A stretch of 64,000 bases of DNA from Streptosporangiales bacterium (GCA_009379955.1 WHST01000001.1:115846-179845); one strand, 5' to 3'. Positions 30,167-40,363 are shown, counted from the first letter of the stretch. A program made the numbers and translations. The notes: generated from the letters alone by a model not told the origin.

Positions 30167-30525
30167 GCGAGCAGCCGGTACGTGAGCACGCCACACCGAC
30201 GGGGCACACAGCGTCGGTCGCGACGACCGAGGACGTCGAGGAGGCGATGCGCGACGTCGTCGACCCCGAGCTCGGCATCAACGTCGTCGACCTCGGCCTG
30301 GTCTACGGCGTGACCGTCGACGAGGCCAACGCGGCGACGATCGACATGACGCTGACGAGCGCGGCCTGCCCGCTCACCGACGTCATCGAGGACCAGACGG
30401 CGCAGTCGCTGTCCGGCGTCGTCGACGACTTCAGGATCAACTGGGTCTGGATGCCCCCGTGGGGCCCGGACAAGATCACCGACGAGGGCCGCGAGCAGCT
30501 GCGGGCGCTCGGCTTCAACGTCTAG
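30163..30525 (+). CDS. SufT/DUF59 metal-sulfur cluster assembly factor
   Basis: A 120-residue MIP18/DUF59 protein with VEEAMRDVVDPELGINVVDLGLVY, split here into the DPELGINVVDLG core, and the conserved cysteine in SAACPLTDVIEDQ. Such proteins help mature Fe-S proteins. It is the last gene of the suf operon, starting in the sufU stop (ATGA). Its TAG stop lies in CTAG, whose complement is the stop of the convergent dehydrogenase gene. Confidence 0.9.
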   Translation: MSEQPVREHATPTGHTASVATTEDVEEAMRDVVDPELGINVVDLGLVYGVTVDEANAATIDMTLTSAACPLTDVIEDQTAQSLSGVVDDFRINWVWMPPWGPDKITDEGREQLRALGFNV

Positions 30526-31517
30526 TCACGCGCGTCGGCGTTGACCACGACCTTGCCGCCCTCGCGGGCGTCGGCGACGCGGAACGCCTCGGCCACGTCG
30601 GCGAGCGGGTACTCATGCGTGACGATCGTCGTGACGTCGACCAGCTTCTTCGCCACGAGCTCGACGGCGCGGGGATAGACGTCGTTCATCCGCCGGGCGA
30701 CGGCGAGCGTCAGGCCCTTACGGCGGGCGGGCGACGCGGGGAACGACGTGGTGTCGTCCGACGGGATCCCGGCGAGGACGACCCGGCCGCCCGGCCGCGC
30801 GGCGCGCACCGCCAATGCGACCGCGTCGTCAGGCCCCGCGACCTCGAACACGACGTCGGCGTCCACCTCGACGGAGTCCTCGGGGGACAGCACCTGGTCG
30901 GCGCCGAGCCGGCGGGCCATCTCCCGCCGGTGCGGGAGGCGCTCGACCGCCACGACGTTCGTCGCCCCGGCCAGCCGGGCGACCTGGAGCACCAGCAGCC
31001 CGACCGGCCCGCAGCCGACCACCGCGACCCGCGAGCCGAGGTGGACGTGCCCGAGGTCGATCGCGTGGATCGCGACGCCGAGCGGTTCGAGCATCGCGCC
31101 GTCCGCCGCAGTGAGGCCGTCGGGCGACGGGACCAGCAGCTCGGTCGGCCACGCGAGGTACTCCCGCAGCGCGCCGTCGCGCTCGCCCTCGCCGGCGAAG
31201 CCCACGGTGGGGCACAGGTTGCGGTACCCGCGCAGGCACGACGGGCAGTGCTCGCAGGGGACCGCAGGGTCGACCGCGACGGCCCGCCCGTCCAGCTCGC
31301 CGCCCTCGACGACGCCCGCGAACTCGTGACCGACCACGAGCGGTCGGTCGAGTCGCTTGGACCCGATGCCGCCCTCGGCGTACCAGTGCAGGTCGGAGCC
31401 GCAGAGACCCACCGCGGTCACGCGGACGAGCGACTCGCCCGGTCCGGGAACCGGGCGGGGCTCGTCGGCGATCCGCAGGTCGGCGACACCGTGCAGGCGG
31501 GCGGTTCTCATGTCCAC
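30522..31517 (-). CDS. Zinc-dependent medium-chain alcohol dehydrogenase (polyol/idonate type)
   Basis: NAD(P)-dependent zinc dehydrogenase. GTG 31517 has GAAGGG six bases upstream; ATG 31511 is an in-frame alternative. The protein (331 residues) shows GLCGSDLHWY (catalytic Cys), GHEFAG (catalytic His), the structural zinc set CEHCPSCLRGYRNLC and the Rossmann motif GCGPVGLLV. The DLHWYAEGGIG segment resembles sorbitol, xylitol and L-idonate dehydrogenases; the substrate is not certain. It is convergent with the suf operon, sharing stop bases. Confidence 0.88.
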   Translation of the reverse strand: MDMRTARLHGVADLRIADEPRPVPGPGESLVRVTAVGLCGSDLHWYAEGGIGSKRLDRPLVVGHEFAGVVEGGELDGRAVAVDPAVPCEHCPSCLRGYRNLCPTVGFAGEGERDGALREYLAWPTELLVPSPDGLTAADGAMLEPLGVAIHAIDLGHVHLGSRVAVVGCGPVGLLVLQVARLAGATNVVAVERLPHRREMARRLGADQVLSPEDSVEVDADVVFEVAGPDDAVALAVRAARPGGRVVLAGIPSDDTTSFPASPARRKGLTLAVARRMNDVYPRAVELVAKKLVDVTTIVTHEYPLADVAEAFRVADAREGGKVVVNADARD

Positions 31518-31677
31518 GGCAATCCCTTCGCAGGTGGGCAACGCCGCCCGCTACCATGGGCGGGTGCATCTCACGGTCGATTGACCTCGCCCCGAGGCCG
31601 CCACGCAGCCCCATGGGGGCCGACTGGTGGCCGGACGAGCGTCCCCTCAGCCCTCGAGCCGCGAGAGTCACCCTCCC

Positions 31678-33276
31678 ATGATCGTTGCCACTGACCTGGA
31701 GCTGCGCGCCGGCTCCCGCCTCCTGCTCGAGCAGGCGTCGTTCCGCGTCGGCCCCGGTGACCGTATCGGCCTGGTCGGGCGCAACGGCGCGGGCAAGACG
31801 ACGCTCGCGAAGGTGCTCGCCGGGGTCGGCCAGCCCGCGCAGGGCACGGTGACGCGTACCGGATCGGTCGGCTACCTGCCGCAGGACCCGCGCACCGGCG
31901 ACCTCGACACGCTCGCCCGCGACCGCATCCTGTCCGCGCGCGGCCTCGACGAGGTCGTCCGCCGGATGCGTCGCGGCGAGGAGCGCATCGCGCAGGCGGC
32001 CGGCCGCGCGCAGGACGACGCGATGCGGGCGTACAGCCGGCTGGAGGAGCAGTTCCTCGCGGTCGGCGGCTACTCCGCCGAGGCGGAGGCGGCGTCGATG
32101 GCCGCGAGCCTCGGCCTGCCCGAGCGGGTGCTCGCCCAGCCGATCGGCACGCTGTCGGGCGGCCAACGCAGGCGGGTCGAGCTGACGCGGATCCTCTTCG
32201 GCGACGCCGCGACGCTGCTCTTCGACGAGCCGACCAACCACCTCGACGCCGACTCGATCGTCTGGCTGCGCGACTACCTGAAGAGCACCAGGAACGGTCT
32301 CGTGGTCATCAGCCACGACGTCGGCCTGCTCGAGAACGTGGTCAACAAGGTGTACCACCTCGACGCCAACCGCATGGTGCTCGACATCTTCAACGTCGGC
32401 TGGAACGCGTACCTCCAGCAGCGCGAGACCGACGAGCGCAGGCGCAAGCGGGAGCGTGCCAACGCCGAACAGAAGGCGTCGAGCCTGCAGGCGCAGGCCG
32501 ACCGGATGCGGGCAAAGGCGACCAAGGCCAGGGCCGCGCACGCCATGGACCGGCGCGCCGCGCGGATGCTCGACGGCCTGGACGACGTCCGCAGGGCGGA
32601 CAAGGTCGCGAAGCTCCGGCTGCCCCAGCCCGCGTCGTGCGGACGCACGCCGCTGACGGCGCGGGGGCTGTCGAAGTCGTACGGCTCGCTCGAGGTCTTC
32701 ACCGACGTCGACCTCGCCATCGACCGCGGCAGCCGGGTGGTCGTCCTCGGTCTCAACGGCGCGGGCAAGACCACCCTGCTGCGCCTGCTCGGCGGCCTGG
32801 AGCAGCCGGACACCGGCGACGTCCTGCCCGGGCACGGTCTCCGGCTCGGGTACTACGCGCAGGAGCACGAGACCCTCGATCCCGCCTCGCCGGTGCTGCA
32901 GACGATGCGCGACATCGCCCCGGGGATGACCGACACCGAGCTGCGCCGGGTGCTCGGCTCCTTCCTCTTCTCCGGCGACACCGTGGACCAGCCGACCCGC
33001 ACCCTGTCCGGGGGCGAGAAGACCAGGCTCGCACTCGCGCGCCTCGTCGTGTCGCGGGCCAACGTGCTGCTGCTCGACGAGCCGACGAACAACCTCGACC
33101 CGGCGAGCCGCGAGGAGGTGCTCGGCGCCATCCGCGGGTACCCGGGGGCCATCGTGCTCGTCACCCACGACGAGGGCGCGGTCGAGGCGCTGCAGCCGGA
33201 CCGGGTGCTGCTGCTGCCCGACGCCGACGAGGACCTCTGGAACGACAGCTACGTCGACCTCGTCGCCCTGAGCTGA
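31678..33276 (+). CDS. ABC-F family ATP-binding protein
   Basis: A 532-residue soluble protein with two ABC domains and no membrane segment: Walker A GRNGAGKTT and GLNGAGKTT, signatures LSGGQRRRVEL and LSGGEKTRLAL, and two Walker B DEPTNHLD / DEPTNNLD motifs. They are joined by a charged linker (QRETDERRRKRERANAEQK) that fits the P-site tRNA-interaction motif. ABC-F proteins act on ribosomes, as translation factors or for antibiotic resistance; which applies is unknown. ATG 31678 gives the usual IVATDLELRAGSR start. Confidence 0.92.
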   Translation: MIVATDLELRAGSRLLLEQASFRVGPGDRIGLVGRNGAGKTTLAKVLAGVGQPAQGTVTRTGSVGYLPQDPRTGDLDTLARDRILSARGLDEVVRRMRRGEERIAQAAGRAQDDAMRAYSRLEEQFLAVGGYSAEAEAASMAASLGLPERVLAQPIGTLSGGQRRRVELTRILFGDAATLLFDEPTNHLDADSIVWLRDYLKSTRNGLVVISHDVGLLENVVNKVYHLDANRMVLDIFNVGWNAYLQQRETDERRRKRERANAEQKASSLQAQADRMRAKATKARAAHAMDRRAARMLDGLDDVRRADKVAKLRLPQPASCGRTPLTARGLSKSYGSLEVFTDVDLAIDRGSRVVVLGLNGAGKTTLLRLLGGLEQPDTGDVLPGHGLRLGYYAQEHETLDPASPVLQTMRDIAPGMTDTELRRVLGSFLFSGDTVDQPTRTLSGGEKTRLALARLVVSRANVLLLDEPTNNLDPASREEVLGAIRGYPGAIVLVTHDEGAVEALQPDRVLLLPDADEDLWNDSYVDLVALS

Positions 33277-33409
33277 CCGGCGGGTACCCGGTGTTGACAT
33301 CGCCGTGCGTAGGCCGGGAAGGTCACTTTGCCGGAACCGGTGACACGGTGCGGGCGCGCGCGTGATCATGAGAACGAGGAGTCCACTCGTTCCTGCGGAG
33401 GTGGAGAGC

Positions 33410-33625
33410 GTGGCCGACGTGAAGAAGGGCGCGCGGATCAGCGGTGCCGAACGCGACGAGATGGCGGCAGCGGTGCGGCGGAGGTACGAGGAGGGCTGGC
33501 CGATCCGGAGGATCGCGGCCGAGGTCAACCGCTCCTACGGATTCGTCCACCGCGTCCTGAGCGAGTCGGGAGTCACCTTGCGTGGCCGCGGGGGCGCCAC
33601 CCGCAAGCGGGCGGGCGTGGGCTGA
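33410..33625 (+). CDS. Small helix-turn-helix protein
   Basis: GTG 33410 follows GGAGGTGGAG; 71 residues result. The sequence KKGARISGAERDEMAAAV ... RRIAAEVNRSYGFVHRVL is a resolvase-type helix-turn-helix followed by a basic tail (RGRGGATRKR). Near-identical small proteins are widespread in actinobacteria and are annotated only as HTH proteins. The role is unknown; a DNA-binding function is inferred from the fold. TTGACA occurs 110 bases upstream at 33294-33299 but without a clear -10. Confidence 0.8.
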   Translation: MADVKKGARISGAERDEMAAAVRRRYEEGWPIRRIAAEVNRSYGFVHRVLSESGVTLRGRGGATRKRAGVG

Positions 33626-33738
33626 CCCCGGGCACCCGCGGCACCCCGCCGGCGAGATCGGGGAAGAACGGCACCGCCATCGGTGTTCTCCTGAGCGCCG
33701 CGCTGTAATCATGTAAGCGCGGGCGGACGGGAGAGCGG

Positions 33739-35649
33739 ATGTCGATGCAAGGGGGACCAGGGGTCTGGCAGGGCATGCGTGCGCTGCGCAGCGACCGCTC
33801 GGTCACGAAGGAGAAGATCAGCCGCGCCACGATCCGGCGTATCGGCTCCTTCGCGCGCCCGTACTGGCGTCTGGTGACGGCCCTGGTCGTCGTGCTGGTG
33901 ACGAGTGCCGCGTTCGGTGCCGCCAACCCGCTGCTGTTCCGCGAGATCATCAACAAGGGCATCCTCGGCCGGAACTCCGGTCTCGTCGTCATGTTGGCAC
34001 TCGTCGTCGCCGGTCTCGCCCTGCTGATGGCGGTCGCGATGATCGTGCAGCGGTGGCTGTCGTCGCGGATCGGTGAGGGCCTCATCTTCGACATGCGCAC
34101 CCGGGTCTTCGGCCATGTGCAGCGCATGCCCATCGCGTTCTTCACCAGGACCCAGACCGGCGCGCTCATCTCGCGCCTCAACAACGACGTGCTCGGCGCG
34201 CAACAGGCGTTCACCAGCACGCTCGCCAACGTCGTCAGCAACCTGATCAGCGTGACGATCACGCTGGTCGCGATGTTCGTGCTGTCGTGGCAGATCACCC
34301 TCGTCGCCCTCGTGCTGCTGCCGCTCTTCCTCGTGCCCGCGCGCTACTTCGGTCGCCGCCTGCAGGCGATCACCCGTGAGTCGTACGACCTCAACGCGGA
34401 GATGAACACGCTGCTCAGCGAGCGGCTCAACGTGGCCGGCGCGACCCTCGTCAAGCTGTTCGGCCGGCACCGCGACGAGGACCGCGCGTTCGACTCGCGC
34501 GCCGGCAGGGTGCGTGACATCGGCGTCACGAGCGCCGTGTACGGCAGCTTCTTCATCGCCGCGCTGACTCTCGTCGCGGCACTGGCGACCGCTCTCGTCT
34601 ACGGGTGGGGCGGCGTCCAGGCCGTCCGCGGCACGCTCGACGTCGGCACCGTGGTCGCCATGACGGCGTTCCTCGCCCGGCTGTACGGACCGCTGACGGC
34701 GCTGACCAATGTCAACGTCGACATCATGACCGCGCTCGTCTCGTTCGAGCGGGTCTTCGAGGTGCTCGACCTCGAGCCGACCGTGCGCGACAAGCCCGGC
34801 GCCGAGCGGCTGGGGCGCGACACGGCCCGGTCGATCGAGTTCGACCACGTCGACTTCAGGTACCCGACGGCGAACGAGGTGTCGCTCGCCTCCCTGGAGG
34901 CCGTCGCGACGCTCGACAGCCGGCCGGAGCAGCAGGTGCTCTTCGACGTGTCGTTCCGCGCTGAGCCGGGTCAGCTGATCGCCCTCGTCGGCCCGTCCGG
35001 CGCCGGCAAGACGACGATCTCGCAGCTCGTCCCGCGGATGTACGACGTGCAGGCCGGTTCGGTCCGTGTCGGCGGGGTCGACGTCCGCGACGCCGAGCTC
35101 GGGTCGCTGCGCGACGTGGTCGGCGTCGTCACCCAGGACGCCCACATGTTCCACGACACGGTGCGCACGAACCTCGACTACGCGCGGCCGGACGCCACCG
35201 ACGACGAGATGTGGACCGCTCTCGACGCCGCGCACATCGGCGCGCTCATCCGGCTGATGCCCGACGGGCTCGACACCGTCGTGGGGGAGCGCGGCTACCG
35301 CCTGTCGGGCGGGGAGAAGCAGCGGCTCGCGATCGCCCGGCTGCTGCTCAAGGCGCCGTCGATCGTGGTGCTCGACGAGGCGACCGCGCACCTCGACTCC
35401 GAGTCGGAGGCGCTGGTCCAGGAGGCGCTGCGCACGGCGCTCGTCGGGCGCACCTCGCTCGTGATCGCCCACCGGCTCTCGACGGTGCGGGAGGCCGACC
35501 TCATCCTCGTCGTCGACGAGGGACGCATCGTCCAGCGCGGCACCCACGAGGAGCTCCTCGCGCGCGGCGGCCTGTACGCCGAGCTCTACCGCACCCAGTT
35601 CGCCCGGCAAGGGGACCTGTCAGAGGCTCAGCAGGCCCTGACCAGCTGA
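33739..35649 (+). CDS. ABC exporter, fused permease and ATPase
   Basis: A 636-residue half-transporter. The N-terminal domain (about 35-340) has six hydrophobic helices; the C-terminal ATPase has Walker A GPSGAGKTT, signature LSGGEKQRLAIARLLL, Walker B IVVLDEATAHLDSES and the H-loop IAHRLSTVR. It would work as a dimer exporting lipid, drug or peptide; the cargo is not evident. ATG 33739 follows GGGAGAGCGG. The TAATCAT stretch about 30 bases upstream is a possible -10. Confidence 0.92.
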   Translation: MSMQGGPGVWQGMRALRSDRSVTKEKISRATIRRIGSFARPYWRLVTALVVVLVTSAAFGAANPLLFREIINKGILGRNSGLVVMLALVVAGLALLMAVAMIVQRWLSSRIGEGLIFDMRTRVFGHVQRMPIAFFTRTQTGALISRLNNDVLGAQQAFTSTLANVVSNLISVTITLVAMFVLSWQITLVALVLLPLFLVPARYFGRRLQAITRESYDLNAEMNTLLSERLNVAGATLVKLFGRHRDEDRAFDSRAGRVRDIGVTSAVYGSFFIAALTLVAALATALVYGWGGVQAVRGTLDVGTVVAMTAFLARLYGPLTALTNVNVDIMTALVSFERVFEVLDLEPTVRDKPGAERLGRDTARSIEFDHVDFRYPTANEVSLASLEAVATLDSRPEQQVLFDVSFRAEPGQLIALVGPSGAGKTTISQLVPRMYDVQAGSVRVGGVDVRDAELGSLRDVVGVVTQDAHMFHDTVRTNLDYARPDATDDEMWTALDAAHIGALIRLMPDGLDTVVGERGYRLSGGEKQRLAIARLLLKAPSIVVLDEATAHLDSESEALVQEALRTALVGRTSLVIAHRLSTVREADLILVVDEGRIVQRGTHEELLARGGLYAELYRTQFARQGDLSEAQQALTS

Positions 35650-35709
35650 CGTCAGTCCGCCGGGGGCGGCCAGCACTGAGGTTCTGGCAGGTCGCCGGGG
35701 CGATGGTCG

Positions 35710-35715
35710 TACAGT
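35710..35715 (+). promoter_or_regulatory. -10 element for leaderless DUF5937 regulator transcript
   Basis: TACAGT ends 6 bases before GTG 35722 and no ribosome-binding site is visible, so the message probably begins at the start codon. Confidence 0.4.
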
Positions 35716-35721
35716 TCTCCT

Positions 35722-36804
35722 GTGCCGATCACCGTGGTGACCTCAGGGGTGTCGGCCAGTCAGATCCAGGTCTACCTGTCGCCGCTGGCCGAGCTGGGCG
35801 CGATGCTGCACGCCATCATCCGCGCCGACCACCACTCCCGCTCGCGGACGATCCAGCACCGTGCCCACGCCGACAGCGAGCCGGGCCTGGTCGCCATGAC
35901 CCGCAGGTTCGCGCCGCTGTACGGCGCACTGCGGGCCAGGTTCTTCCTCCCGCTCGATGTCCCGAGCGGTGGCGAGGGCGACCTGGCGAAGGGCATCGCG
36001 CGGATCGGCCGGCTGTCCGTGCCCGAGTTCGTCGCGATGTGCGCGGAGCCGATCAGCGAGCAGGCACGTGACGTCGATCACGACGCACTGCTCGACGACC
36101 CGGCGGCGCGAGCGACGTTCCTCAAGCGGGTGGAGCGGATCTCGATCGCCCGCACCGAGGTCGCGCACGACCTGCTCGACGACCCGGAGCGGGTGCGGGC
36201 GCAGGTCCAGGAGTTCCTGACGGCCGCGGCCGAACGCTGGCTGACCGACGAGTGGCGCGAGCACCGTCCGCTCCTCGCCGCGGAGGCGACCCAGCGGCGC
36301 GCGGAGCTGTCGAAGTACGGCCTCGACGTGCTCGCCAGGATCTCGCCGACGGCGCTGCGCTACCGCGACCCCGACCGGGTGGTCTACGACAAGGTCAACC
36401 ACGGCATCGTCACCGTGCACGACCGGCCGGTCGTCCTCGTGCCGTCGTACCACACGAGCATGCACCTCATCATCAAGCACGACGCGGGCTGGCCGATCGT
36501 GATCCAGTACGAGGCGGCCGCCCCGCGGCGCACGTCGTACGTCGACGTGACCCGGCGGATCGCCGCGTTGCAGGATCCCGCCCGGATGCGCATCTGCCGC
36601 TTCATCCAGCGCCAGCCGCGGAGCACGTCCGACCTGTCCTTGTCGACCGGGCTCGCGACGCCTCAGGTCTCCCGGCACCTGCGGGCACTGCGTGAGGCGG
36701 GACTCGTGACGGGCGCGAGGCAGGGCAAGGTCGTGTACTACTCGCTCGACGTCGACGCCATCCGGCGACTCGGCGACGACATCTTCGTCTCGCTACTGCG
36801 GTGA
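35722..36804 (+). CDS. DUF5937 / ArsR-type transcriptional regulator
   Basis: A 360-residue protein with an N-terminal DUF5937 region and, at about 275-350, an ArsR-like winged helix (ALQDPARMRICRFIQ ... TPQVSRHLRALREAGLV ... GKVVYYSL). Such proteins usually act as sensors of small molecules, but no cysteine metal site is seen. It stands just upstream of the hydrolase and oligopeptide importer cluster on the same strand, so it may be its regulator (inference). Confidence 0.82.
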   Translation: MPITVVTSGVSASQIQVYLSPLAELGAMLHAIIRADHHSRSRTIQHRAHADSEPGLVAMTRRFAPLYGALRARFFLPLDVPSGGEGDLAKGIARIGRLSVPEFVAMCAEPISEQARDVDHDALLDDPAARATFLKRVERISIARTEVAHDLLDDPERVRAQVQEFLTAAAERWLTDEWREHRPLLAAEATQRRAELSKYGLDVLARISPTALRYRDPDRVVYDKVNHGIVTVHDRPVVLVPSYHTSMHLIIKHDAGWPIVIQYEAAAPRRTSYVDVTRRIAALQDPARMRICRFIQRQPRSTSDLSLSTGLATPQVSRHLRALREAGLVTGARQGKVVYYSLDVDAIRRLGDDIFVSLLR

Positions 36805-36941
36805 GCCGGCCCGTCCCCGACCGGTCGTTTGCTGTCTTGGCGTCAATGGTGTTCTGCACCGTAGACGGCGTAGGTAACATCCCGATTGATTTGAGCTGAC
36901 GTGTGGTGCGTCGTTCCTGACAAATCTGAAACGGGAGTGGA

Positions 36942-37778
36942 ATGGCTGAGGCGTCGTCGGCGAAGGTTCGTGACACGAGTAGTTTCTACGCGACGGGTGC
37001 CACGAGCGTTTTCGCAGCGCGGATCGACCAGCGTTTCAGCTATTGCCTGTACGTCCCCGGCCGACGCGACGGTGACCCGGAGCGGTACCCGCTGGTGGTG
37101 ATCCAGCACGGCACGGGACGCACCGCCGGGCAGTACCGCGACGCGATGGCCGGCTTCTGCGAGGAGCAGCGCTGCGTCGTGCTCGCGCCACTGTTCCCCG
37201 CCGGCATCATCGACCAGGACGACCTCCACAACTTCAAGTTCATCGCCTACCGCGACATCAGGTTCGACCACGTGCTGCTCGGCATCGTCGACGAGGTCAC
37301 CGAGAAGTTCCCCGTCGACGGCTCCACCTTCATGCTGCACGGCTTCTCGGGCGGCGGGCAGTTCACCCACCGGTTCCTCTACCTGCATCCCGACCGCCTC
37401 GCCGCCGCGTCCATCGGCGCACCGGGGAGGCTCACCCTGCTCGACGACAGCCTGCCGTGGTGGCTCGGTACCGGCGGGTTCGCGGACGAGTTCGGCACGG
37501 ACATCGACCTCGACGCGATCCGTCGGGTGCCCGTCCAGATGGTGGTCGGCGAGAACGACGTGGAGACCTGGGAGATCAACAACCCGGGCGAGTCCAACTG
37601 GATGGACGGCGTGGAGCAGACGGGCAGCACCCGCGTCGAGCGGCTGCGGACCCTGCGCGACAACTTCGAGGCTCATGGCATATCGGTCAGGTTCGATCTC
37701 ATTCCTGACATGGCGCACAATGGCATGCTCGCGCTTCCTCGCGTCGGCGCTTTCTTCGCCGACGTGATGAATTCGTAA
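36942..37778 (+). CDS. Alpha/beta hydrolase
   Basis: A 278-residue serine hydrolase fold protein. VIQHGTGRT near residue 50 is the oxyanion region, [14 protein letters not shown] contains the nucleophile elbow (GxSxG), and [11 protein letters not shown] and DMAHNGML fit the positions of the catalytic Asp and His. There is no signal peptide. ATG 36942 follows CGGGAG. It precedes the importer genes by 45 bases and probably shares their transcript, so it may hydrolyse an ester or amide of the imported substrate (inference). Confidence 0.8.
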   Translation: MAEASSAKVRDTSSFYATGATSVFAARIDQRFSYCLYVPGRRDGDPERYPLVVIQHGTGRTAGQYRDAMAGFCEEQRCVVLAPLFPAGIIDQDDLHNFKFIAYRDIRFDHVLLGIVDEVTEKFPVDGSTFMLHGFSGGGQFTHRFLYLHPDRLAAASIGAPGRLTLLDDSLPWWLGTGGFADEFGTDIDLDAIRRVPVQMVVGENDVETWEINNPGESNWMDGVEQTGSTRVERLRTLRDNFEAHGISVRFDLIPDMAHNGMLALPRVGAFFADVMNS

Positions 37779-37823
37779 CCACGGGGAGTGGCGTCAGGGC
37801 AGGTTCGGAAAGGGCAGTGGACG

Positions 37824-39394
37824 ATGAAACTCCGACTGGCTGTTTCGCGTACGGTCGCGCTCGTGCTGACCGGCGCGCTCCTCATGGGACTCGCGGCGTG
37901 CGGGGATCCGGGTCCGACAGCGGTGACGGCGATACCAAGACGCTCCGGGTGCGGATCTCGGGCAGCATGCTCTCCACCGACCCGTTCCGCGAGATCGGGT
38001 CGAACACCTGGAACCTGCTCAGGCAGCTCTACGAGGGCCTGGTGTCGCTCGACGACAACCTCGACCCGATCCCGATGCTCGCCGAGAAGTGGGACGTCGC
38101 CGACGGCGGCAAGGAGTACACGTTCCACCTGCGCAAGGGCGTGAAGTTCCACAACGGCAAGACCATGACCGCGGACGACGTGAAGTACTCGCTGGAGTAC
38201 TACAAGGCGAACGCGACGCGAAAGAGCCTGCTCGCCAACGTCGCCACCGTCGAGGCCGTCGACGACTCGACCGTGCGGGTGACCCTGAGCAGGCCGCAGG
38301 GCAGCTTCATCGAGGTGCTCGCGCAGCCGGTGGTGGTCGCGATCGTGCCGAAGGGCGCGGCGGACGACGACGGCCTGCTGAAGAAGGCCGTCGGCACCGG
38401 GCCGTTCATGGTCGAGAACTTCGACAACGAGGAGCGCGCCGTCCTGCAGAAGTTCCCCGACTACGAGCCGGTGGACGCTCCGACCTCGAACTTCGGAGGT
38501 CGCAAGGTGGCCAAGGTCGACAAGGTCGAGATCCTGAGCGTCCTGGAGGACCAGACCGCGGTCGCCGGCATCGAGACCGGTGAGTACGACATCGCCTACG
38601 ACCCGCCGGGGCAGGACCTCGACCGCATCAAGTCGATGCCCGACGTGTCCGTGCAGTCCGTGCCCGGCACCAGCGAGTCGAACCTCTACATCAACACCTC
38701 GGCGGACGTCGTCAAGGACAAGTACACGCGGGCGGCGGTCCTCGCTGCCATCGACAGGGACAAGCTCGTCAAGACGACCGACTTCGGCGAGGGCGAGGTG
38801 ACGCACTCCTACGCGCCGAAGATCGCGAGCTGGTACCGCAAGGACGCCGCGACGTACTGGCCGTGGGACGGCGGCACCGCCCAGGCGAAGAAGCTGCTCG
38901 CCAAGAGCGCGTACAAGGGGCAGGCCATCGAGGTGATCGCAGGCGGGCCCGAGACCCAGCAGAAGAACGCGGTGAGCATCGAGCAGGACCTGAAGGCCGC
39001 GGGCATCAAGGTGAAGATCCAGCGCCTCGACCACACCACGTACCAGAGCAGGCTGAACTCCGGGAAGTTCCAGCTCGCCTCCACCGGCACGCCGATGCGG
39101 ACGCCCGCGGACATCCTCTACAACGAGTGGTACTGCGCCCACGGTGAGCGCAAGGGTCGCTTCGGGTACTGCAACGAGGACTACGACAAGAAGTTCGAGG
39201 CCGCGCAGGCGATCCAGGATCCGAAGAAGCGCGCGGACGCGTGGACGGTGCTCGAGCGCAAGCTGAAGGACGACGCCGTCATCGACCCCTGGTACTACGA
39301 GGACGCCACGGCCGCGGTGCAGAAGAACGTCAGGGGCTTCAAGGTCAGCCCGTCCGACCTGCTCGCCCTGTGGAACGTCAGCAAGTCCGGCTAG
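37824..39394 (+). CDS. Oligopeptide ABC transporter substrate-binding lipoprotein, with a one-base frameshift after the lipobox
   Basis: ATG 37824, with GAAAGGG upstream, encodes a lipoprotein signal peptide ([20 protein letters not shown] then MGLAAC) ending at the lipobox cysteine, codon 37899-37901. The rest of the protein ([15 protein letters not shown] onward, an SBP_bac_5 domain of about 490 residues) is read in a different frame. The run GGGG at 37902-37905 would join the two frames if it had five G. The downstream frame can be opened from GTG 37817, but that N-terminus has no signal peptide. The domain itself is intact ([26 protein letters not shown]). It is either a sequencing error, a recent mutation or slippage-prone. 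Confidence 0.8.
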
Positions 39395-39418
39395 GTCCGT
39401 CCGGACGGAGGTGACCCG

Positions 39419-40363
39419 ATGGTCCTCTACACGGTGCGTCGGCTGCTCCAGACGATCCCGATCCTCGCGCTCGTCTCGGTCGCCGTGTTCCTGCTGATCC
39501 ACGCCCTGCCGGGTGACCCCGTGCAGGCCGTGGTCGGCTCGGAGGCGACGCTGGCCGAGATCGAGGACGCCCGGCGGCGCCTCGGTCTCGACCGGCCGCT
39601 CGTGGAGCAGTTCTTCGGTTGGCTCGGGGGCCTGTTCGTCGGCGACCTCGGCACGTCGTACGTCACGGGCAAGTCGGTCAAGGACATGCTGGTCACCTCC
39701 CTGCCCGTCACCATGACGCTCGCGATCGGCGCCACGATCGTGACGCTGGTCCTCGGCGTCCCCGCCGCGATCAGCTCGGCCATGAACAAGGGCCGGGTAC
39801 GCGACCGAAGCATCCTCGTCGGCAGCCTGGTCGGCATTTCGGTGCCGAGCTTCGTGCTCGGCATCGCGCTCATCCTCGTCTTCTCCGTGCAGCTGCGGTG
39901 GCTGCCGCCGTCGGGCTACCGGTCGTTCGGCGAGTACCCGCTGGAGTCGCTGAAGTACTTCGTGCTGCCGTCGATCAGCCTCGGCCTGCTGTTCGCCGCC
40001 AACGTCGCACGGGTCGGCAGAGCGGCGACGCTGGACGTGATGTCGCAGGACTACATCATGACCGCCCGGGCGGCGATGCTCCGCGAGACGAGCGTGCGCT
40101 ACCGGCATGCGCTGAAGAACGCCATGATCCCGATCCTCACGATCACCGGCGTCACGTTCGGCGCGCTCCTCGGCGGCACCGTCGTGACAGAACGGGTCTT
40201 CAGCCTGCCGGGCGTGGGCACCCTGGTCATCAACTCGATCACCAGGCGCGACTATCCGGTGATCCAGACGACCGTGCTGCTGATCGCGGCGACGTACATC
40301 ATCGTCAACCTGATCGTCGACCTGCTGTACGCCGCCGTCGACCCGAGGGTGCGCCATGGCTGA
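39419..40363 (+). CDS. Oligopeptide ABC transporter permease (OppB/DppB type)
   Basis: A 314-residue membrane protein with six helices: YTVRRLLQTIPILALVSVAV at the N-terminus, then a periplasmic-side loop rich in GDLGTSYVTGKSV. The permease EAA loop is AAMLRETSVRYRHALKNAMIP. It starts 24 bases after the binding-protein gene and overlaps the next permease gene by 8 bases. Confidence 0.93.
   Translation: MVLYTVRRLLQTIPILALVSVAVFLLIHALPGDPVQAVVGSEATLAEIEDARRRLGLDRPLVEQFFGWLGGLFVGDLGTSYVTGKSVKDMLVTSLPVTMTLAIGATIVTLVLGVPAAISSAMNKGRVRDRSILVGSLVGISVPSFVLGIALILVFSVQLRWLPPSGYRSFGEYPLESLKYFVLPSISLGLLFAANVARVGRAATLDVMSQDYIMTARAAMLRETSVRYRHALKNAMIPILTITGVTFGALLGGTVVTERVFSLPGVGTLVINSITRRDYPVIQTTVLLIAATYIIVNLIVDLLYAAVDPRVRHG

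Noticed and set aside
33294..33299. TTGACA as -35 box before the small HTH gene
   Set aside because: No -10 hexamer at 16-18 bases spacing, so no promoter is called.
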